NCBI GenBank assembly: GCA_028554795.2
Contig: CM068828.1
Coordinates: forward strand, 11,800,314-11,864,313
Reading direction: 5' to 3'
Source: Sinohyriopsis cumingii
Taxonomy: Eukaryota; Mollusca; Bivalvia; Unionida; Unionidae
Length of the DNA stretch: 64,000 nt
Shown here: in pieces, positions 24,552 through 36,960 of the stretch
Layout of the letters: every line of letters starts with the position of its first letter
How positions within the stretch are numbered: the stretch's first letter is position 1
Program-made: the position numbers and the translations under genes
The notes under the pieces: model-generated
Told to the model about the DNA's origin: nothing
Databases searched by the model: none
Seen by the model: the letters and a program-made list of their open reading frames with translations, nothing else

Positions 24552-24631
24552 CTGAAAAGAGAAGGAAATTCACATTAAAAGTGTGCTCAATCGTGTTAGG
24601 ATACTAACTTATAATTTTCATAGACTAACTT

Positions 24632-24814
24632 TCAATACAGTGGAGTGGTGGCTGGTGTAAAGCAGATAGGGCCTTGTGCGTTTGGCACCCCTCCAAGCAT
24701 AATCTTGGCATCCTCACAGCTTTTGGAGTCCCACAGCACCTTCAGCGCTACTGGAGCCCCACTGACCCATTTAGTAACCAATTCATTGTACTTGATGAAT
24801 AGAATATCTATCAC
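24632..24814 (-). other. Short open frame of higher GC, unassigned
   Basis: A 60-codon stretch (APVALKVLWDSKSCEDAKIM is a sample) is less AT-rich than its surroundings and just upstream of TSC22 exon 2 in the intron. It has no splice context I can define and no recognised family. It could be an exon of a rare isoform, a fragment of a mobile element, or chance; the plus strand is also open. Confidence 0.15.
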
Positions 24815-25966
24815 CAGGCGACATCAGAATTTGCATATAGAATTTATTCATGACTACAAAGTTTTCACAGAACATGAACGTCCCACCATAGTACCAGAAA
24901 AGTTGCTTTAATGCAAAACCTGAGGTGTAACAGCAAGATGAATGGACAAAGGAAACATCATGGTGGGATGAAAAAAACAAAACAAATAACTTTAGCTGAG
25001 ATGGCCCACCAAAAATTTCAAGCATTTTATGAAATCAGTAAAATCAGTGGCACTTTCATCAATCAATCAATCTATTAAAGGATTTAAGTCCCCTATGCAA
25101 CTAGTGCTTTTGCGACTGGTCAAGTCTCGAAGGTTGAGATTTTCAATTGATCAGGACTGTAGGACTTCCATGAACATAAAAATGTAGAATTAGTCCAGTT
25201 TCCTCCGACCCTTGCCACCCCATTTTTTGATATTTGGACATATTTGACACTAATCTAGTATAATAATTGCTGCTATGTTCTCCCCTTGATGCCCTCTTAT
25301 TTAAAAAGTGGTTGGGGACACAAACGAAGGAGATGGTGTGAGAATACAGTAATTACTTCTAACAGAAGGAAGAATATGGGAGGGTATGTGGGCCATCACG
25401 CTTTATGCAGAATGAAACAATAACTTCCAAAAATACTAATATGTGTGGATTAGGTTTTTCTCGGTCTCATTTAATCTAAGTGACAAGAGCAAGACTTGAC
25501 ACTGATGCATGTTTAAACATAAATTATAACTTATTGTGCCCTGCCTGAAGCCGTGGAAGCTTTTAATGGTTGCAAGGCTATTTTATAGTTGCAACAGTAT
25601 TCACAATAAGCCAGGTTGACTTTAAACCCTCAATTTCATTTAGTAATATGAGAGAAATATACATTCATTATGTATCAGTGATGGATTGGAAAATTTCACC
25701 CACAGGATCAGAATTCTGCAACAGACATGAAACTCCGACCCTAAGGTGGAATTTTCCTACCCAACATCAACGCATATCCATGTCCAACCTTCTTCAAACA
25801 TGGTATATCAAGCAATAAGTGGTGAGAATCATAGTATTAACAATGGAATATTTTCTATTGTTCTGATTTTGAAGTGCGAATTCTGCACTTGCAATTGTTG
25901 TAATGAAGAAAAAATGTACTTTTTTATACTGAAAATGCGTGGATATGTTTTTCCTGCAGTCTAACC

Positions 25967-26090
25967 TCAGTTTTCATGGTAAATACAGTTACTGCTTTCC
26001 TGTACATAACAACTTCAGTTTTCATGGTAAAGTGATACAGTTACTGCTTTCCTCTACAAAACAACTTCAGTTTTCTTGGTGATGAAAATG
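25967..26090. repeat. Threefold repeat of about 57-60 bp
   Basis: CTTCAGTTTTCATGGTAAA and ACAGTTACTGCTTTCCT recur, with a third partial copy CTTCAGTTTTCTTGG. Followed by a poly-T run at 26111-26130. Confidence 0.8.
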
Positions 26091-26660
26091 TGATTGTGGT
26101 GTTGTTGGTTGTTTTTTTTTTTTTTTTTTTAACGTACTGATTCTGCAATTCAGTAGGGATTCGTAATAACGTTATTGATGAAATTCAGTGTAATTTCTGA
26201 AATAAAAATAAAATCAAAACAAACAACAAACAGAAGCATTGCTACAGTGTATTTACGCTTGATAACCTCGCAGCAGGAAAACAAGCCTGGAGCAGTTTCA
26301 GCCGGTTCTACATGTATGCAGGCATGAACAGGTGGATCACTAATTAATACAAACAGTATGCCCTGGCATAAGGGCAGTCCAGGTTTCACTATTGACCTGA
26401 TTAGGACAAATCTTGCAAATACTAGTTGTCAGTAAAATTCATCAGCATGTAAAAGTGCAACTAGCATCAGTCAGTGACACAGACGGAGATTTTCATAATA
26501 AAGTAATTGGGACCTGATTTCTTATTCTGACTGACTATCCCTGCAAGGAAATGGTCCTAAACCTCCCCGTGTTCTTTTTTTCTTCTTTCTATTTTGGTTT
26601 GTGTGTTTCTATCTTAAATTGGTCTAGTTAGATAACATTTAATTTGCTCAACAATGATTA

Positions 26661-26807
26661 TTATATGCCAGGGATAGCTGGGCAAGGGAAACGAATATTA
26701 TATGCCAGGGCTAGCTGGGCAATGGAAATGGTTATGATATGCCAGGGATACTTGGACAAAGAAATGAATATTATATGCCAGGGATAGCTGGGCAAGGGAA
26801 AATGTCC
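26661..26807. repeat. 37-bp minisatellite, four units
   Basis: Unit TTATATGCCAGGGATAGCTG followed by GGCAAGGGAAACGAATA; starts at 26661, 26698, 26735 and 26771. The third unit is the most diverged. Confidence 0.95.
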
Positions 26808-27289
26808 ATCACCTTCGTTGTGATGTGGTCGGTAGCACATGCAAAGAACAAAATAGTCTAGGAAGCAACTTATCTATTAGCATATCACAAAAGTGTCGAC
26901 TGACTAAACCAGTTAGCCTTCAAAGTAAACGATGTAAATACAGTATATTGGTTTAACGGCATGTCGGCAGAGTACTGGTTATAATGTACTGACTGCATGA
27001 CAAGTTCTTAAAAAAATTAAAAGACAAACAAGAGTTTCTTTAAGGGGCTGACATTCTACTGGGCGAAAAGAATTTCCATGAATTCAAAATAAAACCATTT
27101 CTTCCATTTAATTCTGCAGTGCTGAAACCATTTCTGATATGTTTTCATTGAAAATAAGATTTTCAAATGAGCTGCCATGGTGCACGTACTGGATTTGCTT
27201 AACATAATTTTTATTAGGACAAAGTAAATATCTTCTGGTGAAAAAATCAAACATGTCAATATAACTTTATGTTAAAGCAGAGATGTGAC

Positions 27290-27780
27290 AAGATTTTTTT
27301 AAAAGATGGCTTCCACTGTGGTTATACTGAATGGTCGATTGGCAGTTTTGTTATTTAAGACCATCTAGAGATAAGAAGTCTTTTAGTAAAACCCCATGCT
27401 GATATGACCAGCCATGCAGGAGTGGCAATAACAAAATTTTGGCCACTGTGGTAGTCTTATAGGATATCAGATCAGTATCATTTTTATTTAGTACCAACAA
27501 GACATCACATTAAGTCTTTCAGTGAAAACCCTTCTTGATGTGATCACTCGGTTTGAAGAGCAGTGGTAACAAGATTTTCAATATGGCCATCATGAAGGCC
27601 AAACTGGACTTCAGACTGGCACCACTTTTCTTCAAGCCCAACAAGACACCATATAAAATCTTTCATTGAAAAGCCTGTGTTGTTATGACTGTCCATCCTG
27701 GAGGTGTAACGATAAAATGATTTTCAAGATGGCCCTGTGGTTGACATACATGTTCACGCAGCACCATTTTGTTTTAGGAC
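27290..27780 (+). repeat. Degenerate satellite family B, about three units
   Basis: Recurring phrases: ACCAACAAGACACCATATAA, TTTCATTGAAAAGCCTGTGT, 'TCCTGGAGGTGTAACGATAA', 'GATTTTCAAGATGGCC'. Spacing is roughly 140-180 bp. A related diverged block lies at 42240-42440. Confidence 0.6.
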
Positions 27781-27789
27781 CAACTGGAC

Positions 27790-27899
27790 CAGTGGTACCC
27801 ATCCTCTGGTCATCAGAAAAAAAAATCACATAAACCTGAGTGTCAGGGTCCTGTAGGTGGCTAATTTAGGGTTAGAGTGAAAAAGGTTGGGAACAACTG
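27790..27899. mobile_element. hAT-like MITE, 110 bp
   Basis: Left end CAGTGGTACCCATCC; right end, reverse-complemented, CAGTTGTTCCCAACC. The CAGTGGTTCCCAACC consensus is a common hAT terminal inverted repeat (known). Too short to code for anything; non-autonomous. Confidence 0.6.
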
Positions 27900-28570
27900 A
27901 AAAAAACTATGGAATGAATGTGTGTGCAAGTTTCAAGGTAATCCTCTAAGTACAGTATATTAGGAGTAGCAACAAGAACAAACTTGTACCAACAAATGGA
28001 CAAATGATGGACAACACACCACCCATAAGCTCTAATGGTCATAACCCAGTAGAGGTAATAAAAATATAAAAATAAAAATTTGGTAACTCAGACCCTTCAA
28101 AACAAATGTTAACATGTCCTAAAAGATAGAAGATATAATGTAAAAACATTAAAATTCTGTAAAGCATGACTTATCTGTAATTATTCTATATTTATACTCT
28201 TACTAGTTCCAATATATTCTTTATTATTTTTCAAATGAAACTAATTAATGTATATACACAGTCTACTTAATTTAAAAAACAAACAAACAAAGCCTGGAAG
28301 AAGGACAAAGTAAATTGTATATGCTAACTCCCCAAAGATTTCCTTTATAATTGCTACCTAATTACTGCAGCAAATGTCATATGACATCTGCTCTCTTTTA
28401 TCTGGGTCTTTTATGTGGAGAACAGTGAGAAAGACAGATTTAAGTGTTCAAGTCAAGTAATATGAAAGTTCTGTTGAGATCAGCACTGAACAGTAGTACT
28501 AATATTAGTACCCTTACTCGTACCTCGTGGACAGGGTACTAACATGAGCATATACGTGTTAATGGAGCAA

Positions 28571-28593
28571 GCCGGGTGTGATTCACACCCGGC
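28571..28593. repeat. Perfect 10-bp inverted repeat hairpin
   Basis: GCCGGGTGTG, loop ATT, CACACCCGGC: a GC-rich hairpin in an AT-rich setting, at the left edge of a possible promoter or MITE region. Confidence 0.9.
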
Positions 28594-28699
28594 GCTCTTT
28601 TAGCCTAATAATGACACTTTAAACATATTCCTTGCATATAATCCAATAAATTGAGTAGTCCTCTTATTTAATACTGGAAGTATCGAAAATCATTGTAGA

Positions 28700-29070
28700 A
28701 ATAGTTGTAAAATCTCGTTTACCTTTTTTAGCCGATATTTTCGTTTAGATCGTCCGCCATATTATTTCAAATAATGATTACTTCCGTTCTCAGCCTCGTT
28801 TGTTTGTGTGCCATATAAAGACACTGACGCCTTATTTGGAAATGTAAACAAATCGTAGTAAAAATTTGGCGCCGTTTGGGTCAGAAATTCTGCGCATTAA
28901 AAGTAAATATGGTTTATCGGCAACTTTGAAATTCACCAAGAAGCGATTATTTGCACTTGATTGATAATAATATAGCGTAGAATATCAAAAATATGGTCTG
29001 ACAAGCCTTACGTAGAAAAGGGGTCACGGGGAGAGTCTCGCGTTATCTATCATGGCGGACAGTATAAGGT
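28700..29070. promoter_or_regulatory. Possible bidirectional promoter with YY1/TISU-like ATGGCGGAC sites
   Basis: ATGGCGGAC occurs in opposite outward orientations at 28760-28752 (minus) and 29052-29060 (plus), each followed by a plausible splice donor (AAG/GTAAAC at 28722 and AAG/GTTAGA at 29069). Between them lies TTTGGCGCC, an E2F-like site, near 28866. The minus-strand frame is only 10 codons. This could be an alternative TSC22 promoter paired with an antisense transcript, or an old MITE. Inference only. Confidence 0.25.
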
Positions 29071-29239
29071 TAGAATAACCATGCCAATTTATTTTATCGC
29101 ATAAGGGCTTAATAAATTCAAAATAAGCCAAACTTTTTTCACAAGATGATTATACTTATGTAGTTGATTTCTACACTGTTTGTTTTTCTGACTTTAGTGA
29201 TGATATTTTTTGCTCCATTACATGATATGGGATCAGTTC

Positions 29240-29275
29240 GTAGCCTCAACCACAACAATATCAAGTTGAGGCTAC
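29240..29275. repeat. Perfect 11-bp inverted repeat
   Basis: GTAGCCTCAAC ... GTTGAGGCTAC with a 14-nt loop; another copy of the word GTAGC follows. Function unknown. Confidence 0.85.
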
Positions 29276-30273
29276 AACATCGTAGCTACACTGAACAGAT
29301 ACAACAAGCTACACTTCTTAAGTAATGTATCTTTCATGTCATGTTCCAACACTAATTACATTGAATCAGTGCTACTGTAATGGATCAATTGGACTGATCT
29401 GTCTTTGTCCATGGCAACAAGATTAGATTGACTGAGCTATACATGAACCCAGAGTACACAATAAATTTAAGTATTACAAAACCAACTGCAGATCTTTTGA
29501 TACTTGCTGAAGGTTTAAGGACACGGCCAATAATCATCAAATAAATCTTATGGAACTGAATGGTAAATTACCATGGTGCAAACTAAATGTATTAACTGAT
29601 TAAGAGACTCCTACATAGATTTGAATAAATATTTATGCCTTTAAGTAAAAACTTCTAACCTTTTCTGGTGTCAGAAGTTGGATACATTTTCTGTAGGATC
29701 AATATGTAACGGCTTATATGGGGCTCAATACAAGTGCCAGAACCAATTGCAAAATATCTGTATATCCTAATAAATTTACTCTAGAATTATGTTCCTAAAC
29801 TGCACATTTTTTTCAAAGAACAAAACTTCTAAATTAAGGCACCTTGGATCCATTTTACATTTAAAGTAAAAGCTAATGTTGGCTGCCTAAATAAAATCAG
29901 TTTAATGACAAAGGGGGTCATTAAGAGCACAGTCATATACTTAACATAACTTGAAAGGACTACTGCACTAGGCATGAAATGCAATTATTCTTTGAATTTA
30001 AACATGCAAGCCCCCTTTTTGACCTCGTTTCCTGGATTAAATGGAATCATCAGTGACTATGCTGAATTCCTACTGTGAGATGAGTCAATCTGAAGGATAC
30101 TGAAAGCAAACATACAACTGACCTGAAGGCTGACGAGTATTATCATGACATGGATTGTTTCCACTTAAAATGAAGTCACTGAGCAAGATATTTCAAGTAT
30201 ACATGTGCACAACTTGTCGAAGGGATGTATTTGGGTAGGTTTACCCAACATGAGGAAGCATGGCAAGACCAAG

Positions 30274-30360
30274 TTGTTGTTGTTATGGGGTTTAATGTCA
30301 TTTTTCAGCACAAGATACATGGCAGCCAATGTAAATGGCGAAGGAAGAACCCAGAAAAAG
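30274..30360 (-). mobile_element. SINE-1 fragment (3' part only)
   Basis: GGGGTTTAATGTCATTTTTC through GGCAGCCAATG to GAAGGAAGAACCCAG: the tail half of a SINE-1, 5'-truncated, just upstream of a longer copy. Confidence 0.85.
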
Positions 30361-30457
30361 TTAATGCACGCAAACCTTCTCACCAATTATTATGCAACTT
30401 TATTTACAAAAAAAGGCACATTTCTATTCTGAGAGTGACAAATTATTTTCCTCATTT

Positions 30458-30685
30458 TGTTGTTGTTGTGGGATTTAACGCCATTTTTCAGCACAAGATA
30501 GGCTATATATGGCGGCCAGTATTAACGGTGGAGGAAGAACCCAGGCAAACTCCGGAGAGAACCACCAGAAGCTACTGGCAAGCATTCTCACATACCCATA
30601 TAGGCCGAACCCGAGACTCGAACCCACAAACAAGTGAGATGACAGTGATCCGTAACGGTGAGCGCTTTTGGACCACACAGGGCCC
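30458..30685 (-). mobile_element. SINE-1, minus-strand copy
   Basis: TTGTTGTTGTTGTGGGATTT tail, GGCGGCCAGTATTAACGG, GAGACTCGAACCCACA (B box reversed), and the head degraded at GGACCACACAGGGCCC. Confidence 0.93.
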
Positions 30686-32676
30686 TGATCTCCTTACATA
30701 ACAAATATATTTCTTCTGCGGTATTCAGTGATTACTGTTCCTAAAAGAACAAGCACTCTTTTCTTTCTTTCTTTGTTCTGATCTCAATAATTTATAATAT
30801 CTAGCAATCTCCTTCAATAAATAATTATTATCAGTTCCAATAAAAATGATTATGGATGCCCACCGAAGAGAAAAGGACAATTAAGTAATTATTAGTAAAA
30901 TGGTTATGCTGCAAATTACCCTGCCACTGGCATTATTTGGACAATACTGGACAATCTAGCAATCTGCCAGTTTCCAGCAAATTTAAACTTTTTATTAAAA
31001 TGCCAAAAGATCCTGGCAAATGTCTCTTCATTTCCATAAATAAGTTTTCTGTATAGTGACATTAAACTTTTTTTGTGTGTGGACAAACTCTAAAAGATCG
31101 TTCTGGGCACATACACTTCCAAAACATGCATTAAAGTTGAGTGCGTAGTGTGAGGCATTATTCATTAGATTACTAGAATACTCTATTATTTTAGTTGAAT
31201 GTAATCATGTAGTAGCTCAATTAGTTTCCTTGTGTATTCTTTACACTTCATTGGCCAAACTGTCCTAGTACTGGTCTCTGATACCGATAAAATTTCCAAT
31301 GTACATGTGCACTTTCAAACTGGTCTGTGATGAAAGGGGCATGGGCATTAATGGAAATTTAATTTAAAATTTGACGGTGAAACGGTGAATACATTTCAAC
31401 CAAATACTTCTTGATCATTATTATTGGAAAGGAACATTATTATTTTTTTTTATAAAAAAAGGTAATTACTACTGTACAAAATACAAAAATAGAACGCGCC
31501 CCCCCCCAAAAAAAATAGGATCTGTGGTGGCACAGTGGCTTGCACTGTGTACGGATGTTTTAAGGCCCGATTTTCCCTTTAAGTGGGACTGAAGAAGAAA
31601 AAAAGCAGCGTAATTGTCTGCACTTGACTGATCAAAATCGCAGAATTCAAATACGTACAATTTAACAACATTTAACAAGGTACCACATTATAATGCATGA
31701 TTCAACAAAATCGTTGCATTATATATATCCAATAACCAATCCGGCGATAAACATAGTGGGCCAAGTAACGCCCTTCTTTCACTGCCTTTTTTATTGCGCC
31801 ATGGGCTAATGGCTTGGCTGGGTAAAACTAGATTGATCAGCCTAGCACTGGTACTGTATGACATTACCAATTCAACTAGATTTTACCTCCGTGCATGCAC
31901 ACGTGTGATTTTATGTCTTCCGCCTAAACCTGGTTTTAAATAGCCTCACACACTACTTCACATTTAGGTCAACTTCATTTAGCAATCTTACAGCCTTACA
32001 ACACCGTGTTCTCAATACAAACCCATCGACGTGTTACCCAAGAAAGAATCAATTGCTGCAATTATTGGTTTTTATTCACGTTATACAACATAAATTTGCT
32101 GTTTGAAATTTAAGTGTATTCCATGATTTAAAACCCCCACTTTTACTATCGAATCCATGGGTTCTTTCAACTATTACTTACGAAGCACTAATTTTTGGGG
32201 TCTCATATCAAACATAACGATATGCCTTGGTTAGAAGCTACGAGGAACACACACTAGTATGAAATATAAAAATATTCGGAGCCAACATATTTTATTGTGT
32301 ATTTTTTGTGCAACTCACACACACATACTATATATATATAGTAACACCGAATGTGAAGAGGATATTTTTTATTAACGTCATGCAGCTCTTCATCTCTGTC
32401 CATGATGTCACGTTTGCATTGATTATCAACTGAACCTGCTGCTCATAAACAGAACAATACAAAGTCACATGACACGATCGACTATCTAGAACATTTCAGT
32501 ACATTTACTTGCATTCTGTCTTTTGTGAAATCAGTTAGGGCAATTACTGGAACAAGCAGGCACACATTCTATATATCCTGGAAACCTGTTGTGTACTTCT
32601 CACAGGTAACATAATAGTGTTGTACTAAAATACTCCTTTGTTTGATACCTTTTCCAAACCTGGACTGAATGCAGGT

Positions 32677-32765
32677 GCACACACACACACACACAAACAC
32701 GCACACACCCACATCTATAGTAAGTACAAATTAATAATGTATATAGTAAGTACAAATTAATAATG
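32677..32765. repeat. (CA)n and a twofold 27-bp repeat
   Basis: A CA-rich tract at about 32677-32712, then ATATAGTAAGTACAAATTAA twice in tandem. Confidence 0.9.
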
Positions 32766-33228
32766 TATCAAAGTTAAGAACTAGTGAAAATGTTTTCGTA
32801 TTTAATTCCAAATGCTGCTTTATTCGTTTGTTTTCACCAATAAGAAATGAGTAAACATGCATTTTTTTAAGCTGATGAACTGGTTTCTGGTTTGGTGTTT
32901 TACAACACAGCCAATACCTTTAGATTAATAAATGCAAAGACAAATGGTGTAAAATTGACTTGCTCATGAATACACCATAAAAGCTGACCATATGTGGGGT
33001 GGGAGTGGGGGCTCCAATGATAGGATCGGAACCAGTACTCTCTTGGTCGGAAGTCCAAAACTTAAAACAGTGTGCTGCTGCATGTCCTTTGCAAACCATC
33101 TTATTTTCTTATGTACAGAACTCTTTCTGCAGGACACAATTGTTTTCATGGCATTCTGCAGAGGTTAAAGTCATTAAAAAAAATGAAAACCCCTTTAAAA
33201 TAGACAATGAAATGTTGCATTGCAGTAT

Positions 33229-33252
33229 CAACACACACACACACACACACAC
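33229..33252. repeat. (AC)n microsatellite
   Basis: About 12 AC units; a related GT run lies at 33506-33520. Confidence 0.95.
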
Positions 33253-33731
33253 ATTGGCAAAGCATACAGATCAATTTTTGTGTTAGCAAAGCCAACCAAG
33301 TCTTCTGAATAGTAAACAATATATATGAATCATCCTAAATGAAATTAACATTAAAATGACCACAGTACTCCATCAAATTCTGTGACAGGATCTGATACAT
33401 TATGCTGTGAGACTGAAGGCCTATACCCAGTAACCCTGTAGGCAGAGGTGGGGTTGTCCACAAGCATGGCCTTCTCAAGTGGTCCCAAGATTTCTTGAAA
33501 GATGATTGTGTGTGTGTGTGCATGTGTGAATAGTGTTTTACATGACATCAACACACACAATGTTGTATCATGCTCAGGCAAACAAGTCTTTTCATGAGGC
33601 ACAAACTGGAAGCCAACATGGCCTAATCTGACGTCGGGATTTGAACATGCAGGTAAAGTCACTTAAGTCTCTAGTCCAAGACTAACCAATAAGCCACCAC
33701 AGTTATTCATTGGAGTCTGAATGGCTTAGAG

Positions 33732-33907
33732 CACTGGTTCCTTACCCACAGGTCGTGACCCAAATCAAGGTCGAGAGGACTTTCTGGAAGGTTGCCAGAA
33801 TTTTGTTTTGTGGGTGGCAAAACTTAACAAAATGTGAAATGGAGTCCTGAAACTCGGAAGATTTTTTTTTTTTACAGTGGCGGTCCAAAAAAAGTTGGGA
33901 ACCACTC
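33732..33907. mobile_element. hAT-like MITE, about 175 bp
   Basis: Left end CACTGGTTCCTTACCCACAG; right end GTTGGGAACCACTC, whose reverse complement starts GAGTGGTTCCCAAC. Flanking octamers GCTTAGAG and ATCTAGAG match at six of eight positions, as an aged 8-bp hAT target-site duplication would. Confidence 0.7.
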
Positions 33908-34584
33908 ATCTAGAGCATGGGCCTATCACTGGACAAAGAAGATCTCATTTTTCTTCGGCCATATGGATCCGGTTGTTCTTTTGCAACTCATTGTCACTGG
34001 CGCGACTAACTTTGGGGCAATCATTAAATAATTATGTCACTATTAACACAGCTTTAAGCTGTAACATGGAAAATAATTTATCTGGAATTGCTTTTAAATG
34101 ATTGTACATGCACTAACATATTTTAACACAAATGTTTTGTGTGACGTTTTAGAAAATATGGCATTACGATGCACATTATACATGTACAACATAATTTTCT
34201 TCCAGATTAAGGTCAAGTGTTACAGCTCCTATCATTTTGTCATTCCAGCTGAAATTTATGACTACAGTGCTGTTTCTTCTAGTAGTGACTGCTGTATATG
34301 CTGCTATGAAGGTACGACCCAACTAAATATCCTACATTTAGGCACAGGCTGACTTATTAGGCTGAAGTTATTATAAAATGGAAGGGGTTTCACCCTACCA
34401 CCCACCCCAAAAGAGCTTCCTCTATTAATTGTGGTCTGCCTGGCTAACAGACATTAGAAAAACACAACCAACTGACACAGTGATTGACATATGAAGATTG
34501 AAACCTCCAAGAAGCTACTCTACATAAAGTTACATCTGGACTAAAGACTCCTCATAACTATTAATTTAAAAAATGTGCACCTTA

Positions 34585-34929
34585 CAAAGCAACTCCTCCC
34601 AATGATGTAAAGCAACTCTTCCCAATGACGTAAAGCAACTCCTCTTAATGACATAAAGCACCCCTCCCAATGATGTAAAGGAACCCCTCCCAATGACGTA
34701 AAGCAACTCCTCCCAATGACATAAAGCAACTCCTCCAAATGACGTAAAGCAACCCCTCCCAATGACAAACAGCAACTCCTCTCAATGACGTAAAGCAACT
34801 CCTCCAAATGACATAAAGCAATTCCTCCCAATGACGTAAAGCAACTCCTCCCAATGACATAAAGCAACTCCGACGTAAAGCAACTCCTCCCAACGACATA
34901 AAGCAACTCCTCCCAATGACATAAAGCAA
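34585..34929. repeat. 23-bp minisatellite, about 15 units
   Basis: Unit CAATGACGTAAAGCAACTCC followed by TCC. Because 23 is not a multiple of three, the same 23-residue pattern appears in all three minus-strand frames. Each unit carries TGACGTAA or TGACATAA, the first being CRE-like. Confidence 0.97.
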
Positions 34930-35354
34930 GAGGTGTTAGAAAAGAAAGACATATAAAGTCTGTTAAAGCTGGAGGAAATAGGGTGGACATTTCTGTCGGA
35001 ATATTCTGCTGTCATTGAAAGATCTAGGAACCAGCTAGAGTACATGTGACCATGCAAATATGGCGCAATAAAAATCACAGAAGCATGTATATGTCTTTAA
35101 TTCTAAAATGTACTTAAGCCAGGGATTAGATCTGTGTATTCCCATTTAAAGAGATCCAACCCCTTTGTACCTGCTACCCCTCCCCCAATTGATATGGTGT
35201 GTATGTTTACAAATACATCCTGTCAAATACTGATTTTGGATATATTCTTTAAAGACTGGTTACATGTGATCTCAAAGTTCTTATTAGGAATGATTACATT
35301 ATGTATTTCCACTTTCTTTTTATATGTTAATTTGTTAGTTTGTTGCTAACAATG

Positions 35355-35595
35355 GTGTTGTTACTGTAGGGTTGAACGCCATTTTTTAGCACACAACCGG
35401 CTATACATGGCGGCCAGTATTTATGGTGGAGGAAGAACCTGTGAAAACACTGAAAAGAACCACCGACCCACGAGAAGCTACTAGCAAACTTTCTCACATG
35501 CCCACATTGGCCGAATACGAGACTTAAACCCACGCAGACAGAGGTGAAATGGCAGTGATCCGTAACGGAGAGCACTTTAGACCACTCGGGGCCCC
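35355..35595 (-). mobile_element. SINE-1, near full-length, with target-site duplication
   Basis: Tail and GGTTGAACGCCATTTTTTAG on the left, head CTTTAGACCACTCGGGGCCC on the right. Flanks GCTAACAATG (35345-35354) and GCTAAACAATG (35596-35606) are the duplicated target with one added base. Confidence 0.95.
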
Positions 35596-35670
35596 GCTAA
35601 ACAATGTAAAGCTTAAAATAGCTTTAATTTACAAGGCCAAAGATTAATGCTTAAATAACCATTTAAACAC

Positions 35671-35872
35671 TGTATACACCCACTTACAAGTCAAACTGAA
35701 AAAACAAGGATCATGATCCACTGTAGAATAATGTGCCTGCAGATCAGGGTCTATGTTGTTTGTTCTACTGATTACACATAACTGCACAGACCCAGATCTG
35801 CCTACACATTATGCAATGGCAAATATGGGTATGTGCAGCCTGCAGTTGGACTCGACTTCCAAATAAGTGACT
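35671..35872. mobile_element. Two-hairpin palindromic MITE (family P), copy 1
   Basis: Terminal arms TGTATACACCCACTTACAAG and (reversed) TCACTTATTTGGAAG enclose two hairpins. The second, 35782-35838, pairs CTGCACAGACCCAGATCTGC with GGCAAATATGGGTATGTGCAG. The first carries CTGCAGATCAGGGTC on its right arm. Non-coding; see the family finding. Confidence 0.7.
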
Positions 35873-36864
35873 TCATATGGTACATGACTGATGCTCTGAA
35901 TGGACTATCTGTACAGACAACAAAAAGACAAGAAGGCAATTTCCATCAAATATCTCAATGTCTGGATGACCATGGGAATACCCACAGCTTTGATATGTAT
36001 CAAGAACTTCCACAAATTTCAAAACCATTTCAGGAAAGGAAAAAATTTCACAAATGTTACGAGTACAACTGTGGTCCCAGTTATAAGGGCTGTAGGCACA
36101 CAAGTTTTACCATTGTAAGACATATATAAGACATAACAAAATTTGTATCCTGTATCAAAAGAAAATGTCTGCCTCCCCCATCTTTTTCACTAATCATAAT
36201 TTGTAAGTAATACTCTGACCCTGACCCTATTACCCACCCCACTGCGAACTTGAGCCTCAAAGACTGGATTTCAAAATGTTTTTCTTGCAAATGTCCTGGT
36301 GTGATGCTATAAAAACGATCAGACCATATTTAGCTGCCATAGACAATGAGAAAAATGACTAAGAACCATGAATCATACTTGTACCTTGTATTCAAGTCAC
36401 TGCATGCATAATGAGTCAAGTTTGTAATTTAAATGTCATGAGTGCAAAATTTGGTCAACTCTAATTTTGTCTTTGGAATGACTTGGTAAAGTATTTTAAT
36501 CTGATGAGCCATCTAAAATGATCTTAAATGTTATACAGGTAAACTTTAAATGTACCTAACTGTTTCATCTGTATTGAAAGGTAATTTTTAATTAGGTCAT
36601 TTGTCACCTATTTTAATAAGCTGGAATTAAATTTCCCCCTAAAGGACCATGGTTTTCAGGTGAAAAGTACTAATGCAAAAGGGTCTGGCCAATATACATG
36701 AACACAATGCTCATGTTTTTTCTTCTTCTTCTTCTGCTTTTTGGTATTTTGTAGCACTGCAACACTTTGAAGGTTATATTGCACCAAGATAAGTTGTATG
36801 CCTCACAACAAATCATATGTGCCAATCGTGGCTGACCTAATGGTTGGAATCAAACCTGAAGCCT

Positions 36865-36960
36865 TGGCTAACACCGCAGTGGTTAAACAGTTGCTTTGCA
36901 TCTATGCATTCTGAGGTTCAATCCCATGCTATGGCATTTGCTAAGGTAAAGTAGTTGCTT
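36865..36960 (+). mobile_element. tRNA-like SINE fragment
   Basis: A box-like GCAGTGGTTAAACAG and B box GGTTCAATCC at 36915-36924, about 32 bp apart, as in a tRNA head. The body does not match SINE-1, -2 or -3. Confidence 0.4.

Noticed and set aside
30225-30701. 158-codon plus-strand open frame
   Set aside because: Mostly antisense translation of two SINE-1 copies.
34541-34990. 149-codon open frame with SLGGVALRHWEELL-like repeats
   Set aside because: 23-bp array read in overlapping phases; all three frames are open.
35833-36129. 98-codon plus-strand open frame
   Set aside because: Begins inside a palindromic MITE and has no recognisable domain.
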